A DNA stretch of 64,000 nt, from assembly GCF_001314995.1 (NCBI RefSeq), contig NZ_CP012938.1:5518001-5582000 (forward strand). Direction: 5' to 3'. The translations under genes were made by a program, and so were the position numbers. This DNA comes from Bacteroides ovatus (GTDB lineage: Bacteria; Bacteroidota; Bacteroidia; Bacteroidales; Bacteroidaceae). How positions within the stretch are numbered: the stretch's first letter is position 1; the number at the start of each line of letters is the position of its first letter. Under the pieces are notes generated by a model. It saw only the letters and a list, made by a program, of their open reading frames with translations, was not told where the DNA came from and searched no databases. Of the stretch, positions 34,094 through 44,510 are shown in pieces.

Positions 34094-36904
34094 ATGCAAA
34101 CAGACAACGAGCGATACAAAAAAATGGCTTCTCTTGCACAAATCGGATGGTGGGAAGTAGATTTAACGGCAGGATATTATTTATGTTCCGATTATCTTTC
34201 TGATCTTTTGGGATTGGACGGCGACACCATCTCTACTTCGGATTTTCTAAACCTGATACGTGAAGATTATCGCAAGCAGATTGCCCAGGAGTTCCGGGCA
34301 AATTCTTCTATCCATAAGGACTTTTACGAACAAACTTTCCCGATTCATTCAAAATATGGTGAGGTTTGGCTGCATACCCGTCTGGCTTTTCGTGAGAAGG
34401 GTACGGGTGTTGATGGAGGTGATAAGTCCTTCGGAATAATCCAGCGCGTTGAGGCTCCCAAGGAAGAAGATCAAAGGGATGCATTAAGGCGTGTGAATGA
34501 TTTGCTTTGTCGTCAGAATTTTGTTTCGCAATCGTTGCTTCGTTTCCTACGTGATGAGGCAGTAGAATCTTGTATCGCAGATATTTTAAGAGATATTCTG
34601 AATCTTTATAATGGAAAAGGTCGTGTTTATATTTTTGAATACGACGAAATTTATGCCCATCATAGTTGTATCTACGAAGTTGTTTCTGAAGGAGTATCGG
34701 CAGAGATAGACAATCTGCAGGACATGCCTGCCAGTGAGTCAAAATGGTGGAGTGAACAGATATTATCGGGCAAGCCGATTATTTTAAATACACTGGAGCA
34801 ATTATTAGAAGAGGCTCCTGATGAATATCAGATTCTTGTAGTTCAGGGAATCAAATCGTTAATGGTGACTCCTTTGATGACAGGCGACCGCGTTTGGGGA
34901 TATATGGGGATTGATTTGGTTGAGACTTACCATGACTGGAGTAATGAAGATTTTCAATGGTTCTCCTCATTGGGAAATATTATAAATATCTGTATCGAGT
35001 TGCGTAAAACTAAGGACAAGGTAATCCGCGAACAGACTTTCCTAAATAATCTGTTTCATTTTATGCCGATGGGATATATACGTATGTCCATTATCCGTGA
35101 CGAGAATAATAAACCTTGTGATTATCGGGTGACGGATGCGAATGAGGTCAGTTCAACCTTTTTCGGGCTTCCTTTGGAGTCGTATATTGGTTCTTTGGCA
35201 TCTGAAAAGCATCCTGACTATCTCCAAAAACTTAATTTTCTGGAAGAAATACTGGATAGTAATTCTTATAGAGAGAAAGATGAATATTTCCCAAGAACGG
35301 AACGGTATACGCATTGGGTTATTTATTCTCCCGGAAAAGATGAAATAGTCGGTTTGTTCCTCGATTCTACAGGATCGGTACAAGCTAATCGGGCATTGGA
35401 CCGTAGCGAGAAGCTCTTTCAGAATATCTTTGCTAATATTCCGGCAGGAGTAGAGATCTACGATAAGGACGGCTATTTGATAGATTTGAATAATAAGGAT
35501 TTAGAAATATTCGGTGTAGTGAATAAATCGGATGTGATAGGGGTTAATTTCTTTGAGAATCCGAATGTGCCGCAGGGGATTCGTGATCGTGTGCGGAATG
35601 AAGATTTGGTAGATTTCAGGCTTAATTATTCTTTTGAACAGGCGGAAGGATATTATGAGACAAATCGTTCTAATGCGATAGAACTGTATTCGAAGGTTAG
35701 TAAATTGTATGATAATGAGGGCAACTTCAGCGGATATATATTAATAAGTATTGATAATACCGAACGGATTGATGCAATGAATCGTATCCGTGATTTTGAG
35801 AATTTCTTCCTGATGATATCCGATTATGCAAAAGTTGGTTATGCCAAGTTGAATCTCTTGAATCGCAAAGGATATGCTATAAAACAGTGGTATAAGAATT
35901 TAGGTGAGGAGGAAGATACGCTTTTGGATGAGGTTGTGGGTGTTTATACCCATATGCACCCTGAAGACCGTAAGCGTTTCCTTGATTTTTATGATGAAGT
36001 CAGAGACGGAAAAAGAAGGCATTTTCAGGGTGAGATGCGTATTCGTCGTCCCGGAACGAAGAATGAATGGAATTGGGTGAGTAGTAATGTGATGGTCACT
36101 AATTATAAACCGGAGGAAAATGAAATAGAAATCATCGGTATCAATTATGACATTACAGAATTGAAGGAGACTGAAGCCGAATTGATTCAGGCACGCGATA
36201 AAGCAGAGATGATGGATCGTTTGAAAAGTGCTTTCCTTGCCAATATGAGCCATGAAATCCGTACGCCGCTGAATGCCATTGTCGGTTTCTCCGATTTGTT
36301 GGTGGAAACTGAAGAGTTGTCAGAACGTCAGGAGTATATTAAGATTGTACGTGAGAATAATGATCTTTTGTTGCAATTAATTTCAGATATACTCGATTTG
36401 TCAAAGATTGAAGCGGGTACATTTGAGTTTACCAGCGGAGATGTAGATGTAAATCTGTTATGTGAGGATATTGTCCGCTCTATGGGGATGAAAGCGAAAG
36501 GAGAGGTGGAACTGGTACTTGATAATCACCTTCCGGTTTGTCATGTCATTAGTGACCGTAATCGTATACATCAGGTGATCTCTAACTTTGTTAACAATGC
36601 AATGAAATTTACCTCTGAAGGTAGTATTCATGTGGGATATAAACTAAAAGATGGCGAATTGGAATTCTATGTTGAAGATACAGGCATCGGTATTGAAAAA
36701 GAGCAGTTGCCACATATCTTTGAGCGTTTCGTGAAGCTTAATTCTTTTGTACACGGTACAGGATTGGGACTTTCTATCTGTCAGAGCATCGTTGAACAAT
36801 TAGGTGGGCGGATTGGTGTTGATTCTGAAAAAGGAAAAGGATCAAGGTTTTGGTTTACTATTCCCGGGGTGATCGTGACGGAAGAGGTGGGCTGTGCCCG
36901 GTAG
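34094..36904 (+). CDS. Soluble multi-PAS/GAF sensor histidine kinase
   Basis: A 936-residue cytoplasmic kinase with no membrane segment. Apparent order: PAS (about 10-125, [11 protein letters not shown]), GAF-like (about 150-310), PAS (about 320-430), PAS (about 440-560, [21 protein letters not shown]), PAS/PAC (about 570-695), then HisKA with phospho-acceptor H720 ([13 protein letters not shown]) and HATPase_c with N-box [10 protein letters not shown]1 EDTGIGI, F box FERF and G2 GTGLGLSI. No receiver domain and no neighbouring response regulator gene are present, so the partner is elsewhere. It probably senses an internal redox or small-molecule signal. An in-frame upstream ATG would add an unlikely hydrophobic stub. 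Confidence 0.9.
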   Translation: MQTDNERYKKMASLAQIGWWEVDLTAGYYLCSDYLSDLLGLDGDTISTSDFLNLIREDYRKQIAQEFRANSSIHKDFYEQTFPIHSKYGEVWLHTRLAFREKGTGVDGGDKSFGIIQRVEAPKEEDQRDALRRVNDLLCRQNFVSQSLLRFLRDEAVESCIADILRDILNLYNGKGRVYIFEYDEIYAHHSCIYEVVSEGVSAEIDNLQDMPASESKWWSEQILSGKPIILNTLEQLLEEAPDEYQILVVQGIKSLMVTPLMTGDRVWGYMGIDLVETYHDWSNEDFQWFSSLGNIINICIELRKTKDKVIREQTFLNNLFHFMPMGYIRMSIIRDENNKPCDYRVTDANEVSSTFFGLPLESYIGSLASEKHPDYLQKLNFLEEILDSNSYREKDEYFPRTERYTHWVIYSPGKDEIVGLFLDSTGSVQANRALDRSEKLFQNIFANIPAGVEIYDKDGYLIDLNNKDLEIFGVVNKSDVIGVNFFENPNVPQGIRDRVRNEDLVDFRLNYSFEQAEGYYETNRSNAIELYSKVSKLYDNEGNFSGYILISIDNTERIDAMNRIRDFENFFLMISDYAKVGYAKLNLLNRKGYAIKQWYKNLGEEEDTLLDEVVGVYTHMHPEDRKRFLDFYDEVRDGKRRHFQGEMRIRRPGTKNEWNWVSSNVMVTNYKPEENEIEIIGINYDITELKETEAELIQARDKAEMMDRLKSAFLANMSHEIRTPLNAIVGFSDLLVETEELSERQEYIKIVRENNDLLLQLISDILDLSKIEAGTFEFTSGDVDVNLLCEDIVRSMGMKAKGEVELVLDNHLPVCHVISDRNRIHQVISNFVNNAMKFTSEGSIHVGYKLKDGELEFYVEDTGIGIEKEQLPHIFERFVKLNSFVHGTGLGLSICQSIVEQLGGRIGVDSEKGKGSRFWFTIPGVIVTEEVGCAR

Positions 36905-36967
36905 AGTGGTAATGAGGCAGGTGAATATCTTCCTTCCTCATTAATAAAAGTGGGTTTTATATAAAAG

Positions 36968-37022
36968 AGACGGTCTTGGTTTTGATGTCGATTGATACTG
37001 ACATGAAACCAAGACCGTTTCT
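36968..37022. terminator. Bidirectional terminator between kinase and nuoN
   Basis: ACGGTCTTGGTTT (36970-36982) pairs with AAACCAAGACCGT (37006-37018). An inner ATGTC/GACAT stem extends it, and T/A runs flank both sides between convergent genes. Confidence 0.75.
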
Positions 37023-37044
37023 TTGGTGAAAAGGTGTAGTCCGT

Positions 37045-38484
37045 TTAAATTCCGAACGACAGTTTATCGATGGATTGATATACAATACTTGCAATACCCA
37101 GTCCGATGATACCCAGCGTGCAAAGTGCCAGTCCCCATTTTGTGCAGCGGTCGCTGCGGAAAGTAGGAATTGGGTTGTCGGAAGGAGTGATATACATTGC
37201 TTTTACAATCAATAGATAGTAATACAACGAAATCACTGTATTTACCAATGCGATGAATACCAGCAAGTGGAAACCTGCATCGAAAGCAGCCATGAAGATA
37301 AAGAACTTAGAGAAGAATCCGGCAAACGGAGGGATGCCTGCCAATGAGAACAGAGACAGAGTCATCAAGAGAGCGATTTTGGGATTCGTTTTATAAAGTC
37401 CTGCGTAATCTTCGAGCGTGAATTTCTGACTGCGTAATGCCACGATAGTGATAACGGCAAATACTCCGAGGTTGGCGGCAGCGTACACTAATACATAATA
37501 TACCAATGCCGTCATGCCTTGTGCCGTACCACCGATAACGCCTAACATAATATATCCCGCTTGCGAAATACTGGAGAACGCCATCAAACGTTTCAGGTTT
37601 TGCTGACGGACAGCAAATATATTTGCAATAGTGATAGAAGCGATGGTTACCCAATAAAGTACTTCCTGCCAGTCATTAATCATTGGAGCGAATACTTTGA
37701 TAAGGACAGCCAATAATACAAATGCTGCCGATCCTTTTGATATAACACTTAAATAAGCGGTAACTGCACTCGGAGCACCTTCGTAAACGTCTGCTGTCCA
37801 TAAGTGGAACGGAACCAGTGATAACTTGAATGCCATTCCTGTGAAGAAGAATACAAATGCCATGATCTGTAACGGATTTCCGTCGATATGAGCAGGGAGG
37901 TCATCGAAATAAAGAGTCCCGGCAGAACCATAGATCATGGACAGACCAAATAACAGCAATGCACTGGAGAAAAGAGCTGTCAGAATGTATTTGGCACCTG
38001 CTTCGGCAGAGTTGTGACGGTATTTATCGAAGGCAATCAATGCTGCCATCGGAATAGAAGCTGTTTCGAGTCCGATGAAGAACATCAGGAAATGTCCGGC
38101 GGAAATCATGAGGTACATACCAAACAAGGTAGAGAGTGTAAGTACATAGAATTCTCCTTGCTTGAATGAAGTATCTTCTCTTTTCATCCATTCGTGCGCC
38201 ATCAGGAAAACAATCAGTGTGCCGACGTTCAGGATGGATTTAACCACTGTGTGCATCGGTACATAATGATACATACCGCCGAATGCATCGGCAGCAGTCC
38301 CCGGAATTAAGTTGATAGCTGTATGGATAGCCATCAGAATAACGGGCAACATTGTGTTCAGGCGTGCTTTCCCACCATTTTTGTGTGCATCCGGACTCAT
38401 GAAGAGGTCAGCTAGAAATAGCAGCAGTAGGACAGCTATGAGCGACAGCTCTTCTCGCATATATAGAAATTGTGAATAATCCAT
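37045..38484 (-). CDS. nuoN: NADH-quinone oxidoreductase subunit N
   Basis: NuoN is one of three antiporter-like proton-pumping membrane subunits of complex I. The 479-residue protein has about 14 helices, with the conserved TM5 glutamate region [14 protein letters not shown] and TM7/8 lysines around [32 protein letters not shown]. It is the last gene of the nuoA-N operon; a terminator follows. Confidence 0.96.
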   Translation of the reverse strand: MDYSQFLYMREELSLIAVLLLLFLADLFMSPDAHKNGGKARLNTMLPVILMAIHTAINLIPGTAADAFGGMYHYVPMHTVVKSILNVGTLIVFLMAHEWMKREDTSFKQGEFYVLTLSTLFGMYLMISAGHFLMFFIGLETASIPMAALIAFDKYRHNSAEAGAKYILTALFSSALLLFGLSMIYGSAGTLYFDDLPAHIDGNPLQIMAFVFFFTGMAFKLSLVPFHLWTADVYEGAPSAVTAYLSVISKGSAAFVLLAVLIKVFAPMINDWQEVLYWVTIASITIANIFAVRQQNLKRLMAFSSISQAGYIMLGVIGGTAQGMTALVYYVLVYAAANLGVFAVITIVALRSQKFTLEDYAGLYKTNPKIALLMTLSLFSLAGIPPFAGFFSKFFIFMAAFDAGFHLLVFIALVNTVISLYYYLLIVKAMYITPSDNPIPTFRSDRCTKWGLALCTLGIIGLGIASIVYQSIDKLSFGI

Positions 38485-38521
38485 ATTTACAAATTAATTA
38501 TTAAAGATTAAAAATTAAAGG

Positions 38522-40006
38522 TTATGGAATCAGTTGTGAGACTACGGGGAGTACACTTTCACCAATCATGTGGCTAACCCAGAAAGGAGCCATACCTAGT
38601 CCGGCTACACAAACGATGAGGCAGATAACGGCTACACGTTCGTCCCAAGTCGCATCAGTCAGTTCGAGATGATGTTTGTTGGTGCAGGTTCCGTATAGAA
38701 TTTTACCTACCAGACGCAGAATGTAGACTGCAGTAATCACAATCGAAGAACAAGCGATGATAGTCAGTACACGGTGGAACTGGTCGTTGTTCTGGAAAGA
38801 GCCGACGAAAATAGTCATTTCAGCAATAAAACCACTTAATCCCGGCAGACCGAGGTTGGCAAGACCGGCAATTACATAACATACACTAAGGAACGGCATC
38901 ACTTTCATTAAGCCGGCAAGCTCGCGAACGTCACGTGTGTGTGTACGTCCATAAATCATACCGATAAGAGCAAAGAATAAGGCTGTCATCAATCCGTGTG
39001 AAAGCATCTGAAGGATAGCTCCTGTTGCTGCTGTCTGATTCAGCATCAGAATAGCGAAAAGAACCAGTCCGCAGTGAGATACGGATGAATAAGCATTAAT
39101 ATATTTCAAGTCGGTCTGTACGCAAGCGGAGAATGCACCGTAAACTACAGAGATACCTGTCAATATCAGGAATATCCAGGAAAGTTCGTTGGCGGCTTCC
39201 GGCATCAGATACATGGCGATACGGAAACATCCGTAACCTCCCAGTTTCATCAATACTCCGGCATGAAGCATAGATACGGCAGTCGGGGCAGAAGCGTGAC
39301 CGTCAGGGCTCCATGTATGGAACGGGAAAAGGGCACCTAATACACCGAAACCAAGGAAAGTCAGCGGGAACCAGATGCATTGCTGTGCAAAAGGTATGTT
39401 GTGCAACTGTGCGATTTCAAGAAGATTCATGGTCGTTGCTCCCGAACCAAAATAGATTCCGAGAATACCGATCAGCAGGAAGGCAGAACCACCCATCAAC
39501 ATGAGGGTCAGCTTCATGGCTGCATATTCTTTACGTCCTGATCCCCATACACCAATCAACAGGTACATCGGTATCAATGCGATTTCGTAGAACATGAACA
39601 TGGTGAATAAATCGACGGATATAAAGAATCCGAATACTCCCATAGACAATAGGGTGAACCAGAGGAAATATTCTTTTGTCAGCGGTTGCAGACGCCAGGA
39701 AGCGAATGTACCGGTGAACACAATGACAGCGGACAATAACAACATGGCTACCGAAATTCCGTCAACACCTACTGAATAGGATATGTGAAGTGGGGCATAC
39801 CAAAGCGTATCTGCACGGAAAAGCATTTCTGCCGTGTTTCCGGCACTACGCTCTCCCAGATACAGGAATGTAAGTACGACGGAGGCAATCAGAAGTGCCG
39901 ATGCGCCAGTAACCATAACCCCCCGGATGGCTTTGATTCCTCGTGCTGCCCAGAGTCCGGCCAGCATCAATAAGGGGATAAGTACGAATATTGATAAGAA
40001 ATTCAT
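38522..40006 (-). CDS. nuoM: NADH-quinone oxidoreductase subunit M
   Basis: An antiporter-like subunit of 494 residues. Characteristic segments are LFTMFMFYEIALIPMYLLIGVWG (functional Glu in TM5), PFHTWSPDGHASAPTAVSMLHAGVLMKLGGYG (TM7/8 Lys) and SHGLMTALFFALIG. It pairs with NuoL and NuoN to form the distal proton-pumping arm. Confidence 0.96.
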   Translation of the reverse strand: MNFLSIFVLIPLLMLAGLWAARGIKAIRGVMVTGASALLIASVVLTFLYLGERSAGNTAEMLFRADTLWYAPLHISYSVGVDGISVAMLLLSAVIVFTGTFASWRLQPLTKEYFLWFTLLSMGVFGFFISVDLFTMFMFYEIALIPMYLLIGVWGSGRKEYAAMKLTLMLMGGSAFLLIGILGIYFGSGATTMNLLEIAQLHNIPFAQQCIWFPLTFLGFGVLGALFPFHTWSPDGHASAPTAVSMLHAGVLMKLGGYGCFRIAMYLMPEAANELSWIFLILTGISVVYGAFSACVQTDLKYINAYSSVSHCGLVLFAILMLNQTAATGAILQMLSHGLMTALFFALIGMIYGRTHTRDVRELAGLMKVMPFLSVCYVIAGLANLGLPGLSGFIAEMTIFVGSFQNNDQFHRVLTIIACSSIVITAVYILRLVGKILYGTCTNKHHLELTDATWDERVAVICLIVCVAGLGMAPFWVSHMIGESVLPVVSQLIP

Positions 40007-40019
40007 ATCGTTCTGTGCT

Positions 40020-41909
40020 TTATAAGATTAATAGTAGGATAAGTGCCAGTGCACCGCAAAGGAACACGTATGCATATTGTTGTACCTGACCGCTCTGCAA
40101 ACCACGGATCTCGTCGCTTGTTGTGTTGGTTGCCCATGCCAGGAAATCAAAGAATCCATCCACTACATGACGGTCGAACCATGCGATAGGAGTAGAGATG
40201 CAGCGGAAGATAATCTTATGCGTGATAAACTGGTATATATCGTCAATATAGAAGCGGTTATAAGCAGCCTTGTGCAGACCTTTGAACTGTTTTTCCAATG
40301 AATCGGCAACTGGTTGTTTGGCATTCTTGTACATCCATGTAGCGATTGCAATCGAAATAATCGCAATGACAACGCTCGTAATAGCCACCGACGGATCGAG
40401 ATGGATAGAATAAGATTCACCATTCGAACTGATGAAGTGTCCGAAAGGAATAAATCCGGCTCCACAAGTTACTACTGCCAGGAACATTAGCGGGAAAGTC
40501 ATAGCCAGCGGACTTTCATGTGGTGTGTGGTGTGCGTGGAGTTCTTTGTTTTCCTTGCCCCAGAAAATACCGTAGTACAGACGGAACATATAGAAAGCAG
40601 TCATCGCAGCAATTACTGTCATTACCCATCCCATTACAGGGCTGTATTGGAAGCAAGCAGCCAGAATTTCGTCTTTCGAGAAGAAACCCGAGAACGGAGG
40701 AATACCGGCAATAGCAAGACAAGCAATCAGGAATGTCCAGTGAGTGATCGGCATATATTTGCGTAAACCTCCCATCGCGGACATTTCGTTAGAATGTACA
40801 GCATGAATGATACTACCTGCACCGAGGAAGAGCAATGCCTTAAACATAGCATGTGTGAAGAGGTGGAACATGGAAGCCATGTAGCCCAAACCTCCTTCGT
40901 GAGGATCCATGGAAGTACAAACACCCAGAGCTACCATCATGAAACCAATCTGTGAAATGGTAGAGAAAGCCAGTACGCGTTTAATATCTGATTGTACGCA
41001 AGCCACACTTGCTGCATAGAATGCGGTGAATGCACCTACCCAAGCAACCATGTGCAACGTATTCGGTGCATAGGCAATGAAAAGCGGGAACATACGTGCC
41101 ACCAAATATACACCGGCAACGACCATTGTAGCCGCATGAATCAATGCACTGACCGGAGTAGGACCTTCCATTGCATCCGGCAACCAGATATGCAACGGGA
41201 ACATGGCACTTTTACCGGCACCACCGACAAACATCAATCCGAGAGCCAACGGGAGCATAGAAGCTCCACCGCTTATCAAGGATACCGTGTCCGGGGTAAA
41301 TCCGAATGTACCACCATAATATCCGTAAATCAGGATACCGATCAGGAAACCCAAATCAGCAAAGCGAGTAACAATAAACGCTTTCTTGGAAGCAGCGATG
41401 GCAGCCGGTTTTGTATAATAAAAACCGATTAGCAGGTAAGAACTTACCCCCACCAGTTCCCAGAAAAGGTACATCTGGAAGATGTTGGTCGCAACGACCA
41501 ATCCCAGCATAGACATGGTAAACAGGGATAGGAAAGCATAATAACGTTGAAAACCTACCTCACCTTTCATGTAACTGAAAGAGTAGATATGTACCATCAG
41601 TGACACGGTAGAGATAACAATCAACATCATTACTGATATAGGATCGAGCAGGATGCCCAAATCAAAGTGTAAGGTCTCTGTAAAAGGAAGCCACGTGAAG
41701 TTGTAAGGTATCAGTGTGGCGAATGTTCCGTCTTCCAGTCGTGGAGCCGAGAAATATTGGATAGCTGTAACGTAGGATAGTACCGCTACTGCTCCCAGTA
41801 TCAGCGTGCCAATTGTGCCCGCTGTCCGGTGGGACATCCATTTACCTCCGATTCCCAGTATGAGAAAGGAGAAGAAAGGAAGAAGGAGTATTAGAATTGT
41901 TAGTTCCAT
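40020..41909 (-). CDS. nuoL: NADH-quinone oxidoreductase subunit L
   Basis: The largest antiporter-like subunit, 629 residues, at the end of the membrane arm. It shows LFWELVGVSSYLLIGFYY (TM5 Glu), AMFPLHIWLPDAMEGPTPVSALIHAATMV (TM7-8) and a C-terminal amphipathic extension with a final helix (about 520-629) corresponding to the lateral HL helix that braces the arm. Confidence 0.96.
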   Translation of the reverse strand: MELTILILLLPFFSFLILGIGGKWMSHRTAGTIGTLILGAVAVLSYVTAIQYFSAPRLEDGTFATLIPYNFTWLPFTETLHFDLGILLDPISVMMLIVISTVSLMVHIYSFSYMKGEVGFQRYYAFLSLFTMSMLGLVVATNIFQMYLFWELVGVSSYLLIGFYYTKPAAIAASKKAFIVTRFADLGFLIGILIYGYYGGTFGFTPDTVSLISGGASMLPLALGLMFVGGAGKSAMFPLHIWLPDAMEGPTPVSALIHAATMVVAGVYLVARMFPLFIAYAPNTLHMVAWVGAFTAFYAASVACVQSDIKRVLAFSTISQIGFMMVALGVCTSMDPHEGGLGYMASMFHLFTHAMFKALLFLGAGSIIHAVHSNEMSAMGGLRKYMPITHWTFLIACLAIAGIPPFSGFFSKDEILAACFQYSPVMGWVMTVIAAMTAFYMFRLYYGIFWGKENKELHAHHTPHESPLAMTFPLMFLAVVTCGAGFIPFGHFISSNGESYSIHLDPSVAITSVVIAIISIAIATWMYKNAKQPVADSLEKQFKGLHKAAYNRFYIDDIYQFITHKIIFRCISTPIAWFDRHVVDGFFDFLAWATNTTSDEIRGLQSGQVQQYAYVFLCGALALILLLIL

Positions 41910-41964
41910 ACAGTTTTATTTTTATTACTTGATTTATTATTATTTGTTCTTGGTGAGAAACAAA

Positions 41965-42273
41965 TCACCACTTCAACTCGTCCAAGTTGCGCACTTGGAT
42001 GCTTCGGAGATTACGATAAATGTTAATCATGATGGCGATGGCTACTGCAGTTTCCGCAGCCGAGATGGCGATGGAAAAGAGTGCAAAGAAATAGCCTTCC
42101 ATTCCCTCCGGAAAGAGAAAACGGTTGAACACGGCAAAGTTGATGTCCGTGGCATTCAGCATTAACTCTACAGAAATCAGGATAGCCAGTGTGTTCCGGC
42201 GGGTAAAGAATCCATAGATTCCTGCAAACATCATGATGGTAGAAACTACCAGATAATATTCCATGTGTATCAT
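41965..42273 (-). CDS. nuoK: NADH-quinone oxidoreductase subunit K
   Basis: A three-helix subunit of 102 residues with the conserved ISVELMLNATDINF, whose glutamate is part of the proton path, and a second acidic helix with SAAETAVAIAI. It starts at 42273 or at an internal ATG 9 bp later (MEYYLVVS), the latter fitting the family slightly better. Confidence 0.94.
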   Translation of the reverse strand: MIHMEYYLVVSTIMMFAGIYGFFTRRNTLAILISVELMLNATDINFAVFNRFLFPEGMEGYFFALFSIAISAAETAVAIAIMINIYRNLRSIQVRNLDELKW

Positions 42274-42305
42274 ATTCGAACTCTATTTTGATAGTTAATA
42301 CTTGT

Positions 42306-42818
42306 TTATCTCTTACGTGCAATTATGATACCACCGATGATACAAGCCAGCAACAGGATGCTGACAGCTTCGAAAGGTAATATATAACCGTATTTGTCGC
42401 TACTAAGCAAAGCGTTCCCGATAGCATGAATGTTGATCTCGTGCGGGGCAAGATTAGCCGTCTGCATGAAATTATGTTTCAACGTGATAGTCAGGATAAT
42501 TGCTAAACCGGCAATCATGGTAATGAGCCCGGCCAGGAGCTTACTTCGTTTTGCTTTCTCGGCGCGATCACCTTCTCCGCTGGTCAACAGGATGGAGAAT
42601 ACATAAAGAACGACGATACCACCGGCATAAACCATTATCTGAACAGACCCCAGGAAGGTGTAACCCAGCAAAAAATAGATACCGGCCGTGCCGAAGAGCA
42701 CGAAGAGCAGGTAGGTAGCCGAGCGTACGATACGTTGGGTAGTCACCGTCATGATGGACATTGCAATAATAAATGCTGCCAAAAAGTAGAATACTACTGT
42801 TTCAAGTGTTGATCCCAT
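42306..42818 (-). CDS. nuoJ: NADH-quinone oxidoreductase subunit J
   Basis: A 170-residue five-helix membrane subunit with the conserved TM3 segment VQIMVYAGGIVVLYVFSILL, which contains the pi-bulge region coupling quinone chemistry to pumping. Two bases separate it from nuoI upstream. Confidence 0.94.
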   Translation of the reverse strand: MGSTLETVVFYFLAAFIIAMSIMTVTTQRIVRSATYLLFVLFGTAGIYFLLGYTFLGSVQIMVYAGGIVVLYVFSILLTSGEGDRAEKAKRSKLLAGLITMIAGLAIILTITLKHNFMQTANLAPHEINIHAIGNALLSSDKYGYILPFEAVSILLLACIIGGIIIARKR

Positions 42819-42820
42819 AT

Positions 42821-43318
42821 CTAAACTTCTTTTTTCTTTTCTATTACTTTACTACCGTCATGATTTAATTTCAGGACAAGTTTCGTCCGGTCGAAGACTG
42901 CATGTTCGAAGTTCTGGTCGAACGTGATGGCATCGTGCGGACAAGCATTGACACAGAGCTGGCAGAACATACAGGCGCCCAAATCATATTCATAGGTTGC
43001 CAGGATTTTCTTTTTCTTTCCATCTTCTGTTTCGACGGTTTCGCTGGTCACTTTGATGGTATCGTTCGGACAAGCCATTTGACACAGTCCGCAAGCTACA
43101 CAGCGATGTTCATTATTCTCATTGTGGGGCATATTCAGCGTACCACGGAAACGGTCGAACATTTTCAGCTCTTTCCGGTTTTCGGGATATTGCTCGGTCA
43201 CTTTCTTACGGAAGTATACCTTGATGCTGGTTTTCATACCCGTTGCCAGTGTACTGATGCCATGCATCAGACCACCTAAGTACGTATATTTTTTATCTTT
43301 ATATTCCATAATTTTCAT
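42821..43318 (-). CDS. nuoI: NADH-quinone oxidoreductase subunit I (2x[4Fe-4S])
   Basis: A 165-residue ferredoxin-like subunit carrying clusters N6a and N6b. Cys ligands are C73-C76-C79-C83 (CVACGLCQMACP) and C116-C119-C122-C126 (CMFCQLCVNACP). In this NuoEFG-less complex it is a likely entry or relay point for electrons from the unknown donor. Confidence 0.96.
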   Translation of the reverse strand: MKIMEYKDKKYTYLGGLMHGISTLATGMKTSIKVYFRKKVTEQYPENRKELKMFDRFRGTLNMPHNENNEHRCVACGLCQMACPNDTIKVTSETVETEDGKKKKILATYEYDLGACMFCQLCVNACPHDAITFDQNFEHAVFDRTKLVLKLNHDGSKVIEKKKEV

Positions 43319-43321
43319 TTA

Positions 43322-44398
43322 TCAAAAGTGGAAGCCGAAAGCTACGCAGCATGCCATTAATAATAGATTTACCATAGAAATTGGAACCAGATATTTCCAT
43401 TCCAGATTCAGAATCTGGTCGATACGTAAACGTGGGAACGTCCATTTGATCCACATCAGAAGGAACACCACGAAGAATGCTTTAGCGAAGAACCAGATAA
43501 AGCCCGGAATATAATCCATTACAGCGTTGAATCCATCCAGCCCGACGATGTGTAACGGCATCCAGCCTCCCAGGAAGATAGTGGCGGCAACACTGGCCAC
43601 GATAAACAGGTTCAAATATTCTGCCAGATAGAAGAAACCGAAACCCATACCGGAGTATTCTGTGTGGTATCCGGCAGTCAGCTCACTTTCCGCTTCGGGA
43701 AGGTCGAACGGTCCACGGTTACATTCTGCATTTCCGGCAATCAGATAGATGATGAAAGCTATTACCGCAGGGATATGTCCCTTGAAGATGAACCAGCCAT
43801 CAGCTTGCCCTTCTACGATTTCAGAGAATTGCATGGTTCCCATCAGCACTACCATCGTCATAATACTCATACCAACCGAAAGCTCGTAACTGATAATCTG
43901 TGCACCGCTTCGCATGGCACCGATCAAAGAGAATTTGTTGTTACTACCCCAACCGGCCAGCAAGATACCGACCACTCCAATGCTGGAAGCTGCCAGCAGG
44001 AAGAACACGCCCACATTAAAGTCGAGAATCGCTGCACCTTTATTAAAAGGAATACAAGCGAAAGTCAGGAATGAGGCGATAATCACCATGAATGGAGCGA
44101 GATTGTAAAGGAAATGATCGGCACCCTTCGGCATGAAGATTTCTTTGGTCATCATCTTGAGTACGTCGCAGACCACTTGAATAGAACCCCATTTACCAAC
44201 GCGGTTCGGACCAAGACGACACTGGAAGAAACCGCAAACTTTACGCTCCATGTAGATCAATATGATAGCCAGGATGGCATATAGTGCTACGAGGCACACG
44301 CCGACAGCTACACATTCTATAAAGATGGCTAATCCCTCCGGCATAATGGAGAGTAGTAGCTCATGTATCCAGTTTGTTACTATACTAAAGTCGAACAT
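43322..44398 (-). CDS. nuoH: NADH-quinone oxidoreductase subunit H
   Basis: A 358-residue membrane subunit that contributes to the quinone chamber. It has conserved [20 protein letters not shown] (about 50-69), [11 protein letters not shown] (about 180-190) and the acidic loop [22 protein letters not shown] (about 244-265). The 112-bp gap to nuoCD contains only short AT-rich direct repeats such as TTAATACTTG. Confidence 0.96.
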   Translation of the reverse strand: MFDFSIVTNWIHELLLSIMPEGLAIFIECVAVGVCLVALYAILAIILIYMERKVCGFFQCRLGPNRVGKWGSIQVVCDVLKMMTKEIFMPKGADHFLYNLAPFMVIIASFLTFACIPFNKGAAILDFNVGVFFLLAASSIGVVGILLAGWGSNNKFSLIGAMRSGAQIISYELSVGMSIMTMVVLMGTMQFSEIVEGQADGWFIFKGHIPAVIAFIIYLIAGNAECNRGPFDLPEAESELTAGYHTEYSGMGFGFFYLAEYLNLFIVASVAATIFLGGWMPLHIVGLDGFNAVMDYIPGFIWFFAKAFFVVFLLMWIKWTFPRLRIDQILNLEWKYLVPISMVNLLLMACCVAFGFHF

Positions 44399-44510
44399 AT
44401 ATTTTTTAATGATTAGGTTTTAAGTATTAAGTATTAATTCCATGCAGGAAATGACCTTTTATATTGTATAGTCGGTTAATACTTGATACCTGTTACTTAA
44501 TACTTGTTTT

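Noticed and set aside
44400..44510. TTAATACTTG-type repeats between nuoH and nuoCD as a phased array
   Set aside because: Spacing is irregular and the sequence is simple AT-rich; it does not share the 22-23 bp pitch.
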